This document shows, piece after piece, positions 29,482 through 40,763 of a stretch of 64,000 nucleotides of DNA. Location of the stretch: the NCBI RefSeq assembly GCF_002933355.1, contig NZ_PDKU01000003.1, positions 23,531 to 87,530 of the forward strand. The letters run 5' to 3'. This DNA comes from Candidatus Pantoea edessiphila. GTDB lineage: Bacteria > Pseudomonadota > Gammaproteobacteria > Enterobacterales > Enterobacteriaceae. The notes beneath the pieces are model-generated. The model searched no databases, was not told where the DNA came from, and was given only the letters and a program-made list of their open reading frames with translations. Numbering within the stretch: the first letter of the stretch is position 1; every line of letters starts with the position of its first letter. The translations under genes were made by a program, and so were the position numbers.

Positions 29482-30339
29482 ATGACAAAAGAAACACAAG
29501 CTTTATCTATTGCTCCATTGGGTAATTTAGAATCATATATTCAAGCTGCTAATATATTACCTATGCTATCAGCTGAAGAAGAAAAAATTTTAGCTAAGCA
29601 ATTACATTACCATGGTGATCTAAAATCAGCTAAGGTGTTAATTTTATCTCATTTACGTTTTGTAGTTCATATTGCTCGTAACTATTCTGGTTACGGATTG
29701 CCACAAGCTGATTTAATTCAAGAAGGAAATATTGGATTAATGAAAGCTGTAAGAAGATTTAATCCCGAAGTGGGTGTTCGACTAGTTTCTTTTGCCGTAC
29801 ACTGGATTAAAGCTGAAATTCACGAATATGTATTACGTAATTGGCGTATAGTGAAAGTAGCAACTACCAAAGCACAACGTAAATTATTTTTTAATCTTAG
29901 AAAAACTAAAAGGCATTTAGGTTGGTTTAATCAAAATGAAATAGAGATGGTAGCACGTGAATTAGGTGTAAGTAGCAAGGATGTGCGTGAAATGGAATCA
30001 CGTATGGCTGCACAAGATATGACTTTTGATTTATTTAATAGTGATGACAATAGTGAAGATAAAGTTATGGCACCAGTACTTTATCTTAAAGATAAAACCT
30101 CAGATTTTGCTAATGGTATTGAAGAAAATAATTGGGAATTACATGCTGCAGATAAATTAAGTTATGCATTAGAAAGTTTAGATGAACGTAGTAGATATAT
30201 TATACGCACTCGTTGGCTTGAAGAAGATAATAAAACCACTCTTCAAGAACTAGCTAATAAATATGGTGTATCAGCTGAACGTGTGCGTCAACTTGAAAAA
30301 AATGCTATGAAAAAACTTAGAGTAGCCATTGAATCATAA
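29482..30339 (+). CDS. rpoH: RNA polymerase sigma-32 (heat-shock) factor
   Basis: Sigma-32 directs polymerase to heat-shock promoters. The 285-residue protein (E. coli 284) has region 2 ([33 protein letters not shown] with the RpoH-type variation), the promoter-melting block [20 protein letters not shown], the RpoH-box region [12 protein letters not shown], and the region 4 helix [20 protein letters not shown]. It is read with rpoD in this window; no other sigma factor is seen here. AAAGGA lies upstream of the ATG. Confidence 0.97.
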   Translation: MTKETQALSIAPLGNLESYIQAANILPMLSAEEEKILAKQLHYHGDLKSAKVLILSHLRFVVHIARNYSGYGLPQADLIQEGNIGLMKAVRRFNPEVGVRLVSFAVHWIKAEIHEYVLRNWRIVKVATTKAQRKLFFNLRKTKRHLGWFNQNEIEMVARELGVSSKDVREMESRMAAQDMTFDLFNSDDNSEDKVMAPVLYLKDKTSDFANGIEENNWELHAADKLSYALESLDERSRYIIRTRWLEEDNKTTLQELANKYGVSAERVRQLEKNAMKKLRVAIES

Positions 30340-30515
30340 TATTTTGAAATCATAATTTCATAAATTGTATGTTTTTGATTTTTTTAATCACCATTCTATT
30401 CTAGTTGATAACAATCTATTATGTATTATCAATACTAAATAAATTATACTAAAAAATCAGATTTTATTATATCAATATTCAAATATAATATATAACTATT
30501 CAATAAAAATTTAAA

Positions 30516-31109
30516 TTACAATTTTAAATAAACTCTAATACCATCTAAAAACATTTGTGTTGCTAGCATAACCAGCACTAAACCCATTAGGCGTTCGAGT
30601 GCATTTACACCCTTTTCTCCTAACACACGTAAAAATAATTCTGAAAGTAATAAAATAATTAATGTCAGTGCCCATGCTATCAGTATTGAAATTATGATAA
30701 TATGAATTTGATTTGCATATTGGTGAGCTAGCATCATTAAAGTTGCTAACAGCGATGGACCAGCAACTAATGGAATAGCTAAAGGAACTAAAAAAGGTTC
30801 TTCACCAGCAGGTAATCCAGTGTTATCATCTTCAGATGAGGGAAAAATCATTTTAATAGCTATTAAAAATAAAATAATGCCACCTGATATTGACACCGAT
30901 TCAGTACGTAAATTTAAGAAATTTAATATGCTTTCTCCAGAAAATAAAAATAATATCATGATTATTAAGGAAATAATCATTTCACGAATTAAAATTATTT
31001 TTCTTCTTTTAGGTTCAATATATTTTAAAATTGACATAAAAACAGGTAAATTACCTAAAGGATCCATAATTAATAACAATAATATTGTTCCAGAAATTAT
31101 CTCATTCAT
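30516..31109 (-). CDS. yhgN: MarC-family inner-membrane protein YhgN
   Basis: YhgN is a six-helix membrane protein of the MarC/UPF0056 family without a firmly known function. The 197 residues equal the E. coli length, and matches run end to end, including LLLIMDPLGNLPVFMSIL, VSISGGIILFLIAIKMIFP, LPAGEEPFLVPLAIPLVAGPS and EKGVNALERLMGLVLVMLATQ. It diverges from asd, as in E. coli. Confidence 0.95.
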   Translation of the reverse strand: MNEIISGTILLLLIMDPLGNLPVFMSILKYIEPKRRKIILIREMIISLIIMILFLFSGESILNFLNLRTESVSISGGIILFLIAIKMIFPSSEDDNTGLPAGEEPFLVPLAIPLVAGPSLLATLMMLAHQYANQIHIIIISILIAWALTLIILLLSELFLRVLGEKGVNALERLMGLVLVMLATQMFLDGIRVYLKL

Positions 31110-31337
31110 TTACTTTACACCTTAATTATTAAATATAATTTGTTATTAGTTAGTTTGCTAAAGTACTTAGTTTAAACAAATAATTTGTTTAAGGAAATTA
31201 AAATAACTTTGATCAAAGTACTAACTATTTATAAATCTAATTATTACATATCGCTAAACAAAATTAATACCCTAGTAATTTCTTTAAAAAGAAATTAGAA
31301 AATTTTGAACATTTGAACAATTGAAAATGGATATAAT

Positions 31338-32447
31338 ATGAAAAATGTTGGTTTTATTGGTTGGCGTGGAATGGTTGGTTCAGTATTAATGTCTAGAATG
31401 ATAGAAGAAAATGATTTTAAATTAATTAACTCTATATTTTTTTCTACATCACAGCAAGGACATTTAGCACCAAATTTTGGAGCCAATTATAATAGTATAC
31501 TTCAAGATGCTTTTAATATAGAAACTTTAAACATGTTAGATATAATTGTCACTTGCCAAGGAAGTGAATATACAAAAGAAATATATCCTAAATTAAGAAA
31601 TACAGGTTGGCAAGGTTACTGGATAGATGCTGCTTCTATATTAAGAATGAAAAAAGATACAGTTATTGTATTAGATCCAGTTAATCATCATATAATTTGC
31701 CGAGGTATAAATAACGGCATTAAAACTTTTATTGGTGGTAATTGCACAGTTAGTCTAATGTTAATGTCATTAGCTGGTTTATTTTCAAAAAATTTAATAG
31801 ACTGGGTATCAGTTGCAACTTATCAGGCTGCATCAGGCAGCGGTTCTCAACACATGAAAGAATTACTAATACAAATGGGTCTAATATATAACCATGTAGA
31901 AAAATCCTTAAAAAACCCAGCAACTCTAATTTTAGAAATAGAACGTAATATTAATAATTTTACTAAATCTGGTTTATTACCTACGAATAATTTCGGGGTG
32001 CCTTTAGCAAACAGTTTGATTCCTTGGATTGATAGAAAACTTGGAAATGGTCAGAGCCGAGAAGAATGGAAAGGTCAAGCAGAAACAAATAAAATCCTTG
32101 ATACTCAAAAATTAATTCCAGTTGATGGAATCTGTGTGCGTATTAGCACACTACGTTGCCATAGTCAGGCTTTTACTATCAAACTTAATAAAGACATACC
32201 ATTAAGAGAAATTGAAAAAATAATAAATTCAAATAACACTTGGGTAAAAGTAATTCCCAACGATCGTGAATTAACGATGCATCAATTAACTCCATCTACA
32301 GTTGCTGGAACTTTAGTAATTCCTATTGGTCGTTTAAGAAAACTTAATATAGGTTCAAAATATCTATCTGCTTTTACTGTTGGAGATCAATTATTATGGG
32401 GTGCTGCTGAACCTATACGCCGCATGTTACGTTTATTGATAAATTAA
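31338..32447 (+). CDS. asd: Aspartate-semialdehyde dehydrogenase
   Basis: Asd reduces beta-aspartyl phosphate to aspartate semialdehyde with NADPH, feeding lysine, diaminopimelate, threonine and methionine. The 369-residue protein (E. coli 367) has the NADP loop GWRGMVG (8-14), the catalytic C136 in GGNCTVSLM, and the general-base His in [11 protein letters not shown]. Its retention fits peptidoglycan precursor supply as well as amino acids. The start ATG lies 14 bases after a GAAAATGGATA stretch rather than a strong ribosome site. Confidence 0.97.
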   Translation: MKNVGFIGWRGMVGSVLMSRMIEENDFKLINSIFFSTSQQGHLAPNFGANYNSILQDAFNIETLNMLDIIVTCQGSEYTKEIYPKLRNTGWQGYWIDAASILRMKKDTVIVLDPVNHHIICRGINNGIKTFIGGNCTVSLMLMSLAGLFSKNLIDWVSVATYQAASGSGSQHMKELLIQMGLIYNHVEKSLKNPATLILEIERNINNFTKSGLLPTNNFGVPLANSLIPWIDRKLGNGQSREEWKGQAETNKILDTQKLIPVDGICVRISTLRCHSQAFTIKLNKDIPLREIEKIINSNNTWVKVIPNDRELTMHQLTPSTVAGTLVIPIGRLRKLNIGSKYLSAFTVGDQLLWGAAEPIRRMLRLLIN

Positions 32448-32544
32448 AAATAATTTTTTCATTTCAAATACATCTGTTCATTATTTGCTTTATTAATTAA
32501 CAAACTAGAATTAATTTATTTAATTTTTGTTTTAAACTAAAGAA

Positions 32545-33123
32545 CTAAAAATAAGAGTGTCTTCCATGTAGATGCTCTGTATTATCAATAACCCCTCTTA
32601 ACACGGGAAATGCTAATAATAATTCTTTCTCTACACTATTTTTTAATGTAATATTAATCATTGCACATCCATTACAACCGCCTCCAAATTCTAGTATAGC
32701 ATAATTATCATCAGTAATTTCAATTAATGATACATATCCACCGTGTTCAGCTAACCTTGGATTAATTTGTGTATACAATAGATGTTCTATACGTTTAAAT
32801 ATGGGTGAGTTTTCAGGTAACTTTTTTACTTTTGTAGCATTTGGTGCTTTTAATGTCAGTTGAGATCCTAATTTATCTACTGCTAGATCAATTTCCGCTT
32901 CTTTTAGATAGGGTAAGCTCAATGGATCAATATAAACAGATAAGGTATCAAAGTCTAATTTAATATCTGTATCATTAACATTATTAGGTTGACAATAAGA
33001 AACACTACATTCAGCTCTAGGAGTACCTGGATTATTGACAAACATCCTAATCTGAGTACCTTTTTCTTGTTTACTTAGTAATCTTAAAAAATGTTTTAGG
33101 GCAGGATCGCTTATTTTAATCAT
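32545..33123 (-). CDS. nfuA: Fe/S biogenesis protein NfuA
   Basis: NfuA carries a 4Fe-4S cluster between two subunits and hands it to target enzymes. The 192-residue protein (E. coli 191) has an N-terminal degenerate A-type domain and a C-terminal Nfu domain with the CxxC motif C150/C153 in GGGCNGCAM. It neighbours bioH and asd as in E. coli (bioH-gntX-nfuA), with gntX lost. Confidence 0.96.
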   Translation of the reverse strand: MIKISDPALKHFLRLLSKQEKGTQIRMFVNNPGTPRAECSVSYCQPNNVNDTDIKLDFDTLSVYIDPLSLPYLKEAEIDLAVDKLGSQLTLKAPNATKVKKLPENSPIFKRIEHLLYTQINPRLAEHGGYVSLIEITDDNYAILEFGGGCNGCAMINITLKNSVEKELLLAFPVLRGVIDNTEHLHGRHSYF

Positions 33124-33341
33124 TATTAATTACTCAATTTTTATTGGTTCTTAATTATATTAATTCAGATATTTAAATATATAAAATATATTACACTATA
33201 TTAGCAATTATTTACTATAGACATTTAGTTTAATATAACCAATAAATTTTTATTTACTTAGCTAGATTAATTATTTTAATTATATTTATTAATATATTGT
33301 AGTATATCTTAATTTCTTTTTAACTTTAATTGAAAATTTCA

Positions 33342-34109
33342 ATGTATTGGTATACTTGTGGAAAAGGTAGTACAAATCTTGTGTTAATACATGGCTGGGC
33401 TCTTAATGCAGAAATATGGAACCTTGTTATTCCTAATCTTAGTAAACATTTTCGTCTACATTTAGTTGATTTACCAGGTTATGGACGTAGTAAAGTTTGT
33501 ACTGAATTTACTATAAAAGGTTTAGCGAAACAATTAATACCATTTCTGCCTACTCAATCAATTGTACTAGGCTGGTCTTTAGGCGGTTTGGTAGCTATGC
33601 AAATAGCATTAATTCATCCTGAATTACTAAGTGGAGTTATTACTGTAGCATCATCACCTAAATTTATTGCTACAGAATCTTGGCCAGGTATAAAAATAAA
33701 CATATTGAAAAATTTCCAGCACTATGTTCATAAAAATTTACAGAAAGCAATAGAACGGTTTTTAGTATTACAAACATTAGGTTCAAAGAAAGATAGTATT
33801 GACATTTTAATGTTGAAACAAGCAATATTTTCTCAACCTATACCATCAATTTCAGTACTTAATAACGGTTTAAAAATATTGAGTATTACAGATATACGTA
33901 AAGAACTACCTTTAATACAATTACCTTTTTTACGTATATATGGGTCTTTAGATAGTTTAGTACCACGTTATGTTGTACCAATTATAGATGATATCATTCC
34001 ATCTTCACCTTCAATCGTAATAGAGAAAGCAGCACATGCTCCATTTATTTCTCATTCTGATAGATTTTGCGAACATGTTATTAACTTTTTAGATTTAGTA
34101 GGTTATTAA
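33342..34109 (+). CDS. bioH: Pimeloyl-[acyl-carrier-protein] methyl ester esterase
   Basis: BioH removes the methyl group from pimeloyl-ACP methyl ester, freeing pimelate for biotin ring assembly. This alpha/beta hydrolase has the oxyanion-hole HGW, the nucleophile elbow GWSLGG (Ser 79), the acid in YGSLDSLVP and the His in KAAHAPFISH, each matching E. coli BioH. I use ATG 33342 (255 residues; E. coli 256), but a TTG at 33330 is also in frame and would restore four residues. It diverges from nfuA. Confidence 0.93.
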   Translation: MYWYTCGKGSTNLVLIHGWALNAEIWNLVIPNLSKHFRLHLVDLPGYGRSKVCTEFTIKGLAKQLIPFLPTQSIVLGWSLGGLVAMQIALIHPELLSGVITVASSPKFIATESWPGIKINILKNFQHYVHKNLQKAIERFLVLQTLGSKKDSIDILMLKQAIFSQPIPSISVLNNGLKILSITDIRKELPLIQLPFLRIYGSLDSLVPRYVVPIIDDIIPSSPSIVIEKAAHAPFISHSDRFCEHVINFLDLVGY

Positions 34110-34481
34110 ATTATAGATTTTTATATGAAACTAATAATTTGCAATTATGCAATATTAATAGACAAAAAATCAAAATTACCAAAATAAATTATATTTATTT
34201 ACTATAAAGATTAATTTAGATTAAGATAAAATTTAATATTATTATAAATAGTACTATGAATATAAAATCCAATATGTAATAATAGTGATTTTAAAAATCA
34301 ATATCATGATGATCATGATGGGTAACTTGAATTGATTACTGTTTTTAATTTGAATAACTTAATATAATTATCATTTAATGATTTACCAAAGTTATAACAA
34401 TTTTTAACATTCAATTTTTATCTCGCCAGCTTAAATTATAAACGCTGGATATTATTAACAAATCTTATTAATACCAAAAAA
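34110..34481. other. Spacer upstream of aroK with a hairpin and palindromic repeats
   Basis: These 372 bases hold no gene. Two tandem copies of ATCATGATG (34303-34311 and 34312-34320), each with an 8-bp palindrome, are visible. A short GC-rich hairpin, CCAGC (34426-34430) with GCTGG (34444-34448) and a 13-nt loop, lies 33 bases before the aroK start. Their roles are unknown. Confidence 0.5.
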
Positions 34482-35009
34482 ATGGCAGAGAAACGTAATA
34501 TCTTTCTAGTTGGTCCAATGGGTGCTGGAAAAAGTACTATTGGTCGTTATTTAGCTCAACAGCTTAAAATGGAATTTTTTGATTCAGATCAAGAAATTGA
34601 ACAACGTACTGGAGCAGATATAAATTGGGTTTTCGATGTTGAGGGAGAAGAAGGTTTTCGTGATCGTGAAGAAAAAATCATAAATGAACTAACTGAAAAA
34701 CAAGGTATTGTTCTTGCAACTGGAGGGGGTTCTATTAAATCGCAGAAAACTCGTAATCATCTTTCTGCTAGGGGAATAGTAGTTTATTTAGAAACTGCAA
34801 TAGAAAAACAGTTATCAAGAACGCAACGTGATAAAAAGCGACCTTTATTACAACTGGATCCTTCTCCTAGTAAAATACTTAAAACGTTAGCTCAAGAACG
34901 TAATCCATTATATAGAGAAATTGCTGACATTACAGTTAGTACTGATAATCAAAGTACAAAAATTGTTGCTAATCAAATTATCAAATTGTTAAAAAACGAA
35001 ATAATTTAA
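34482..35009 (+). CDS. aroK: Shikimate kinase I
   Basis: AroK phosphorylates shikimate at O3 with ATP. The 175-residue protein has Walker [10 protein letters not shown] at 11-19, the shikimate-binding D-SDQEIE and FRDREE segments, the glycine loop LATGGGSI and the lid arginine in RDKKRPLL. It precedes aroB by 38 bp, as the aroKB operon of E. coli; aroE at 62.9 kb is a third gene of the pathway. Confidence 0.97.
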   Translation: MAEKRNIFLVGPMGAGKSTIGRYLAQQLKMEFFDSDQEIEQRTGADINWVFDVEGEEGFRDREEKIINELTEKQGIVLATGGGSIKSQKTRNHLSARGIVVYLETAIEKQLSRTQRDKKRPLLQLDPSPSKILKTLAQERNPLYREIADITVSTDNQSTKIVANQIIKLLKNEII

Positions 35010-35047
35010 AAAATTAAAGTTAATATAAAATAAACAGGTACTGATTT

Positions 35048-36139
35048 ATGGAAAAACTTACTTTTTCATTAGGAAACAGAAGTTATCCAATTATTATATC
35101 TTCTGGATTATGCAATAATATATGTTCTTTATGGCATTTAAAAATAAATGATAAAGCATTAATAGTGACTAATCAAACTTTAGGTGCTCTATATTTGGAT
35201 AGATTGATAAAATTGATGCAAACAGCAAAAATACAAGTTGATCATATAATTTTACCTGATGGTGAGCAGTATAAAACTCTTGATACAATTAATAAAATTA
35301 TTAATTTATTATTAAAACAATTACACGATCGTAATACAACTTTAATTGCTCTTGGAGGAGGGGTTGTGGGTGACCTGACTGGGTTTGCTGCATCCATCTA
35401 TCAACGTGGAATACGTTTTATCCAGATACCAACAACTTTACTAGCACAAGTAGATGCTTCGATTGGAGGGAAAACAGGAGTAAATCATCTACTAGGCAAA
35501 AATATGATTGGTTCATTTCATCAACCAACTTTAGTAATAATAGATACTGATTTTTTGATATCATTGCCTTCTCGTGAATTTAATTCAGGGTTATCGGAAA
35601 TCATAAAATACGGTATTATTTTAGATTCTACATTTTTTCAATGGATTGAAGAAAATCTACATTTACTACTAGCACTAGATACAAGTAAACTTATTTATTG
35701 TATCCGTAGATGCTGTGAATTAAAATCTAGTCTAGTTTCCAGTGATGAATATGAAATTAAAAATCGTGCTCTCTTAAATTTAGGACATACTTTTGGTCAT
35801 GCGATTGAGGCGTATACGGGTTATGGCAAATGGCTACATGGAGAAGCAGTAGCAGCTGGAATTGTCATGGCTGTGCGTACAGCAGAACGTTTAGGACAAT
35901 TTAAATCGATAGAAGGCAACAGAATTGTCAAATTATTAAAACGTGCTAATTTACCAATAAGAGGTCCATTAGAAATGCTTCCAGAAAATTATTTACCTTA
36001 CATGATGCGAGATAAAAAAACAATATCAGGTCAATTGAGGCTAATACTTCCTTTAACTATCGGTATTGCTGAAATACGTCATGATGTTCCTAATCAATTG
36101 ATATTAGAAGCAATCAATGATTGTCAAAATATTCATTAA
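35048..36139 (+). CDS. aroB: 3-dehydroquinate synthase
   Basis: AroB cyclises DAHP to 3-dehydroquinate, the first ring of the shikimate pathway, using NAD and a divalent metal. The 363 residues match E. coli (362). Signatures are DGEQYKTL, the NAD loop [35 protein letters not shown], and the metal-ligand histidines in [15 protein letters not shown] and [10 protein letters not shown]. It is cotranscribed with aroK. E. coli damX and dam, which follow, are lost. Confidence 0.97.
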   Translation: MEKLTFSLGNRSYPIIISSGLCNNICSLWHLKINDKALIVTNQTLGALYLDRLIKLMQTAKIQVDHIILPDGEQYKTLDTINKIINLLLKQLHDRNTTLIALGGGVVGDLTGFAASIYQRGIRFIQIPTTLLAQVDASIGGKTGVNHLLGKNMIGSFHQPTLVIIDTDFLISLPSREFNSGLSEIIKYGIILDSTFFQWIEENLHLLLALDTSKLIYCIRRCCELKSSLVSSDEYEIKNRALLNLGHTFGHAIEAYTGYGKWLHGEAVAAGIVMAVRTAERLGQFKSIEGNRIVKLLKRANLPIRGPLEMLPENYLPYMMRDKKTISGQLRLILPLTIGIAEIRHDVPNQLILEAINDCQNIH

Positions 36140-36439
36140 TAATTTTTTGAATATTTTTTAAATCAATTATTTTTTATTAAATATAGTTTAGTAAATGTTT
36201 ATAATATTCTCATTATGAGTTTATATACATTTTCAATATATGGAAGATAAAATATGACCATTGCAATCTGATATATCAAAATATTAAATCTAATAGAAAT
36301 GTATCATATGGAAAAGTATATTTATAAATATCATTTATGCAAATTATATGCTTTGCGGTACTAGTAATATAAAACTTAGCTTATCAGATGAGTTGTTAAC
36401 ATAATACAGCATATAGTTCGATAAAATAGGATGTTAATG
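36140..36439. other. Spacer where damX and dam would lie
   Basis: This 300-bp AT-rich stretch between aroB and rpe has no detectable gene or RNA. In E. coli damX and dam occupy this position. Confidence 0.5.
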
Positions 36440-37114
36440 ATGAGTAAATATTTAGTAGCTCCTTCAATACTTTCAGCTAATTTTGCTAAATTAGGTGAAG
36501 AAACTACAAACGTCTTAAATGCTGGTGGAGATGTAATTCACTTTGACGTTATGGATAATCATTATGTTCCTAATTTAACTATAGGTCCAATGGTGTTGAA
36601 ATCTTTGCGTGATTACGGTATTGCTGCACCTATTGATGTACATCTTATGGTAAAACCTGTAGATGATTTAATACCTGAATTTGCTAGAGTTGGTGCTAAT
36701 TACATTACATTTCACCCTGAAACAAGTGAGCATGTCGATCGTACATTGCAAATAATAAAAGAAAATGGTTGCAAAGCTGGATTAGTATTTAATCCTACCA
36801 CTTCACTTAACTATCTTGACTATATAATGGATAAACTAGATATTATTCTTATAATGTCGGTAAATCCTGGTTTTAGTAATCAATCCTTTATTCCTAGTAC
36901 ATTAGATAAATTAATTGATGCAAGAAAAAGAATTGATCAAAGTGGATACAATATTATTCTTGAGATAGATGGTGGTATAAAGATAGATAATATTAGGAAA
37001 GCAGCCGAATTTGGAGCTAATATGTTTGTTATAGGTTCTGCTATTTTTAGTAGTAACAATTATAAAAAAATTATTAATTCTATGCGTAATGAAATAGAAA
37101 AAGTAATTGCATAA
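36440..37114 (+). CDS. rpe: Ribulose-phosphate 3-epimerase
   Basis: Rpe interconverts ribulose 5-phosphate and xylulose 5-phosphate in the pentose phosphate pathway. The TIM-barrel protein has [10 protein letters not shown], the catalytic aspartates in [14 protein letters not shown] and in [16 protein letters not shown] and [10 protein letters not shown] (usually GFGGQ). I start it at ATG 36440, 8 bases after AGGA (36428-36431); in-frame ATGs at 36431 and 36437 are too near. This gives 224 residues (E. coli 225). Confidence 0.95.
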   Translation: MSKYLVAPSILSANFAKLGEETTNVLNAGGDVIHFDVMDNHYVPNLTIGPMVLKSLRDYGIAAPIDVHLMVKPVDDLIPEFARVGANYITFHPETSEHVDRTLQIIKENGCKAGLVFNPTTSLNYLDYIMDKLDIILIMSVNPGFSNQSFIPSTLDKLIDARKRIDQSGYNIILEIDGGIKIDNIRKAAEFGANMFVIGSAIFSSNNYKKIINSMRNEIEKVIA

Positions 37115-37295
37115 TTCATTAAAATAGAAATCATAATAAATGATGCCATCTAATAATATTTAATATTAATAGATAGATGAATTGTTACATGAATATTTTT
37201 AAACATTAAATTGTAGGTAGACGATTATTCACTTAGCTTATTTTACATATACGTTACGTTAAGATTTAATTTTCTTGATTATTTAGGGTTTCATT

Positions 37296-38303
37296 ATGGG
37301 AAAATATATAGTTTTTAGCGGTGCCCAACCATCTGGAGAATTAACTATTGGTAATTATTTGGGTGCAATTCGCCAGTGGAATCAAATGCAAGATAATTTT
37401 GATTGCTTATATTGTATTGTAGATTTACATACTTTAACTACTCGCCAAAATCCTCATATATTAAATAAATCTACTTTAGATACTTTAGCTTTATATTTAG
37501 CATGTGGTATTGATCCTAATAAAAGTATTATTTTTGTTCAATCTCATGTATTAGAACATACTCAACTTAATTGGATTTTAAATTGTTTTTGTTATTTTGG
37601 TGAACTCAGTCGTATGACACAATTTAAAAATAAGTTGATTAGTAATAATAACATAAATTCAGGTATATTTAACTACCCAGTATTGATGGCATCCGATATC
37701 TTATTATATCAAACTAATCAAGTACCTGTTGGTGAAGATCAAAAACAACATATAGAATTAAGTCGTGTAATTGCTTGTCGTTTTAATAAAATTTATGGAG
37801 ATATTTTTACAATTCCAGAACCAATGATACCTAAGTCAGGTGCAAAAATCATGTCGCTTACAGAGCCAAGTAGAAAAATGTCTAAATCGGATTGTAATAA
37901 TAGTAATGTTATTGGTCTTTTAGAAAATCCTAAATCCATAATAAACAAAATCAAGCATGCAATTACTGACTCTGAGTGCCCTCCTATAATTCGCTATGAT
38001 ATTAAAGAAAAAGCTGGTATTTCAAATCTTCTTAACATATTGTCAGCAGTAACTTATAAAGATATTGTTACATTAGAAAAAGAATTTCAAGGAAAAATGT
38101 ATAGTCAATTGAAATTTTCTGTTTCTAATGAAATTTGCTTAATGTTACTAGATATTCAAGAACGTTATCATTATTACAGAAATAATGTATCATTGCTTAG
38201 AGAAATTATGTATGAAGGAGCTAATAAAGCTAGAGTGAAAGCACAAAAAACAATCAGTAAAGTATATAATACAGTTGGTTTATGTTCTTATTTCAATGAT
38301 TGA
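37296..38303 (+). CDS. trpS: Tryptophanyl-tRNA synthetase
   Basis: TrpS charges tRNA-Trp. The 335-residue class I synthetase (E. coli 334) has the HIGH-equivalent PSGELTIGN (12-20), [15 protein letters not shown] for adenylate binding, and the KMSKS loop at 194-198. It follows rpe as in E. coli, with gph lost between them. AGGGTTTC precedes the ATG. Confidence 0.97.
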   Translation: MGKYIVFSGAQPSGELTIGNYLGAIRQWNQMQDNFDCLYCIVDLHTLTTRQNPHILNKSTLDTLALYLACGIDPNKSIIFVQSHVLEHTQLNWILNCFCYFGELSRMTQFKNKLISNNNINSGIFNYPVLMASDILLYQTNQVPVGEDQKQHIELSRVIACRFNKIYGDIFTIPEPMIPKSGAKIMSLTEPSRKMSKSDCNNSNVIGLLENPKSIINKIKHAITDSECPPIIRYDIKEKAGISNLLNILSAVTYKDIVTLEKEFQGKMYSQLKFSVSNEICLMLLDIQERYHYYRNNVSLLREIMYEGANKARVKAQKTISKVYNTVGLCSYFND

Positions 38304-38417
38304 TCGTGATACGAATCACTTCGTTAATAATTAAGGAATAATCACGAATCTTACATTATTTCACTATATTGTTAAATTAATTAAGAAAATAAAAAAGATG
38401 TAATTATTAATTTTAAG

Positions 38418-39050
38418 TTATCTTGTTCCGTATACCACAATTGTTTTACCATGAGCATAAATTAATTTTTTATCTCCTAATATTTTTAAAATACGACCTA
38501 CCGTCTCTCGCGAACAACCAACTATTTGGCCTATTTCTTGTCTAGTAATTTTAATTTGCATTCCGTCAGGATGTGTCATAGCATCTGGTTGTTTAGTTAA
38601 ATCAATTAACGTTTTAGCAACACGTCCTTTTACATCTAAAAATGCGAGATTACTAACTTTTTCAGAAGTCAATTTTAACCGACGTGCCATTTGAGATGCT
38701 AATCTCATTAGAATATCTGAGTTTAATTGAATTAATTGACTAAATTTAATGTAAGAAATTTCTGCTAATTCACATGCAATTTTAGCACGTACATAAACAT
38801 TACGTTTTTTATCTTTTTTAAAAAATCCCAACTCACCAATAAAATCACCCTGATTTAAATAAGAAAGAATTATTTCTTTACCTTTATCATTTTTGATTAA
38901 TATTGTTGCTGACCCTTTAACAATATAGTAAAGAGTTTCAGCCTTTTCTTCGTGGTGAATTAAAGTGCTTTTAGAGGGATATTTATGAATATAGCAATGA
39001 GATAGGAACCATTCAAGTATAGAATCTGTTTGTGGTTTGGCAAGAACCAT
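38418..39050 (-). CDS. crp: cAMP receptor protein (CRP)
   Basis: CRP is a dimeric regulator that binds cAMP and activates many promoters. The 210 residues equal E. coli. The N-terminal cyclic-nucleotide domain keeps [10 protein letters not shown] with G72 and E73, R83, and the TS pair of the C-helix (LTSEKV). The neighbouring serine of the pocket (S84 counting Met, S83 of the mature protein) is asparagine here. The helix-turn-helix [19 protein letters not shown] is unchanged from E. coli. The gene is convergent with trpS. Whether adenylate cyclase survives cannot be seen here. Confidence 0.95.
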   Translation of the reverse strand: MVLAKPQTDSILEWFLSHCYIHKYPSKSTLIHHEEKAETLYYIVKGSATILIKNDKGKEIILSYLNQGDFIGELGFFKKDKKRNVYVRAKIACELAEISYIKFSQLIQLNSDILMRLASQMARRLKLTSEKVSNLAFLDVKGRVAKTLIDLTKQPDAMTHPDGMQIKITRQEIGQIVGCSRETVGRILKILGDKKLIYAHGKTIVVYGTR

Positions 39051-40003
39051 TCGGTATTATCCTCTTTTATCATTATGCTTAAAAAAGCAGGAGAAAAATA
39101 TTTTTACTTACGAGACAAAATTTAAGTATATTGTTTTTTTTATAAAAAAATAATTTGTTTTTAAATTGCAAAGAAAATATATATTATATTTTTGCGAATT
39201 TATAAAATAGAACAAAATATTTTTCTTTTTATTGTTATTAGCAATTATAATATATGTATTTTAATTACATCGAGTAATGTGAAAATAATTAGTGTATTTT
39301 TTAATTTGATTAAATTAGTTTAGTTTGATTTTTAAAATTAACATAGTTATTATAAATTTTATTGAATATAAAATTTGTGTTAATATTTAAGTCTGCATTA
39401 ATATTTTTCAAAAAATGAGAAATTATTAGAGATGAATACAGTGAACATATTAATTATCATATTTGCTGTATATTATCTCTTGAAGATGAATTGTTTTTTT
39501 GAAATAATAAATATTACATTTATTTTCTTCAGTATCATTTTTCTATGGAATATTATAAAAAATAAAAGAGTAATAAATTATGTTTTTACGCATGCAATTT
39601 GTTATTATGTTTTTGTTAATTTATATTGTCTTATAAATTTAAAATTTTATTATACAATACTATAACATCATATTTATGATATCAATTTAAGTATAAATCT
39701 ATTAAAAAATAATTGTTTTATATATATAATTTAATAAAAACAATTAAATTACTTTTTAAAAATTTTATTGTTAAAGTTAACATGAAAAATTCTATTTATA
39801 AAGATGGACAATATTTAATTAATCGACAAAATCATAATAAAAATAAATAGCTATTACGACTTTTGCTATTATTAAATAAATATATAAAAATATAAGAATA
39901 TTTATGTTAAGATACTCAAGTGAAATGAGAAAGTTCATATTAATATGATATATTACATTGTTATAATATTATCATTGGGTCATTAGTAGGTGTTAATTCC
40001 AAA
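39051..40003. other. Gene-poor spacer between crp and tusD
   Basis: In E. coli more than a dozen genes (including yhfA, prkB, yheS, kefB, slyD and fkpA) lie between crp and tusD; here only 953 AT-rich bases remain. A 77-codon frame at 39432-39665 reads as a Phe/Ile/Tyr-rich peptide and a 22-codon frame starts at 39781; neither resembles a known protein. The crp promoter should lie near 39051-39200. Confidence 0.5.
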
Positions 40004-40390
40004 ATGAATTACAATTTATTAGTAATGGGACCTCCGTATGGTACTCAGAATGCAACTAGTGCTTTATTATTTGCTCAGGCATTATTGAAAGCGGGTCACA
40101 ATCTAAAAAGCATTTTTTTTTATAGGGAAGGTGTGTTAAACGCTAATCAATTTATCACAATTCCTCATAATGAATTTAATATAATCCATGAATGGCAAAA
40201 TCTTAATAGAACACAAGGTGTGCTTCTAAATATATGCATATCATCAGCTTTCTATCGTGGTATATTAGATACACCAGAATCTGAACATCTACACTGCTCT
40301 TCAGGTAATCTTCAATCGGGTTTTAATTTTAGTGGGTTGAAATCATTGGCTGAAGCAATTGTAAATTGTGATAGAGTTGTACAGTTTTGA
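40004..40390 (+). CDS. tusD: Sulfur transferase subunit TusD
   Basis: TusD relays persulfide sulfur from TusA to TusE for 2-thiolation of wobble uridine-34 in tRNAs for Glu, Gln and Lys. The 128 residues equal the E. coli protein. The catalytic C78 is present in LLNICISSAFYRG, and the GPPYGTQNATSA start and NCDRVVQF end match. Its stop shares a base with the tusC start (TGATG). First gene of the TusBCD hexamer operon. Confidence 0.96.
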   Translation: MNYNLLVMGPPYGTQNATSALLFAQALLKAGHNLKSIFFYREGVLNANQFITIPHNEFNIIHEWQNLNRTQGVLLNICISSAFYRGILDTPESEHLHCSSGNLQSGFNFSGLKSLAEAIVNCDRVVQF

Positions 40391-40749
40391 TGCATCCTAT
40401 AGCTTTTATATTTTCTCGTGTACCGCATGGCAGTACTCTAGGTCTAGAAGGATTAAATGCGGCAATAGCCGTTGGTTCATTAAATAAAAATATAGGAATA
40501 TTTTTTATTGGAGATGGAGTTTTTCAATTGGTTGCTAATCAAATTCCTGAGGTTATTTTAAGTAAACATTACGCTCCTACTTTTTATGTTTTAAAATTGT
40601 ATGATATTAAAAGATACTATGTATGTTTGGATTCACTAATAAATCGTGGTTTATCAACTAAAGAATTTAACATACTAAATGTTAAAATAATTAATTCTAA
40701 AATTTTACGAAAAAAATTAATAAGTTATAATCATATTCTTACCTTTTAA
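40390..40749 (+). CDS. tusC: Sulfur relay protein TusC
   Basis: TusC is a structural subunit of the TusBCD complex. The ATG at 40390 overlaps the tusD stop by one base and gives 119 residues, the E. coli length; a TTG three bases earlier is in frame. The start IAFIFSRVPHGSTLGLEGLNAA and the FFIGDGVFQL segment match TusC. Its C-terminal half is more diverged. Confidence 0.93.
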   Translation: MHPIAFIFSRVPHGSTLGLEGLNAAIAVGSLNKNIGIFFIGDGVFQLVANQIPEVILSKHYAPTFYVLKLYDIKRYYVCLDSLINRGLSTKEFNILNVKIINSKILRKKLISYNHILTF

Positions 40750-40763
40750 AAGGTATATAGAAA

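Noticed and set aside
39432..39665. 77-codon open frame with hydrophobic peptide
   Set aside because: Composition is what T-rich DNA yields by chance, no family resemblance, and only a weak AGAG ribosome site; left as part of the spacer.
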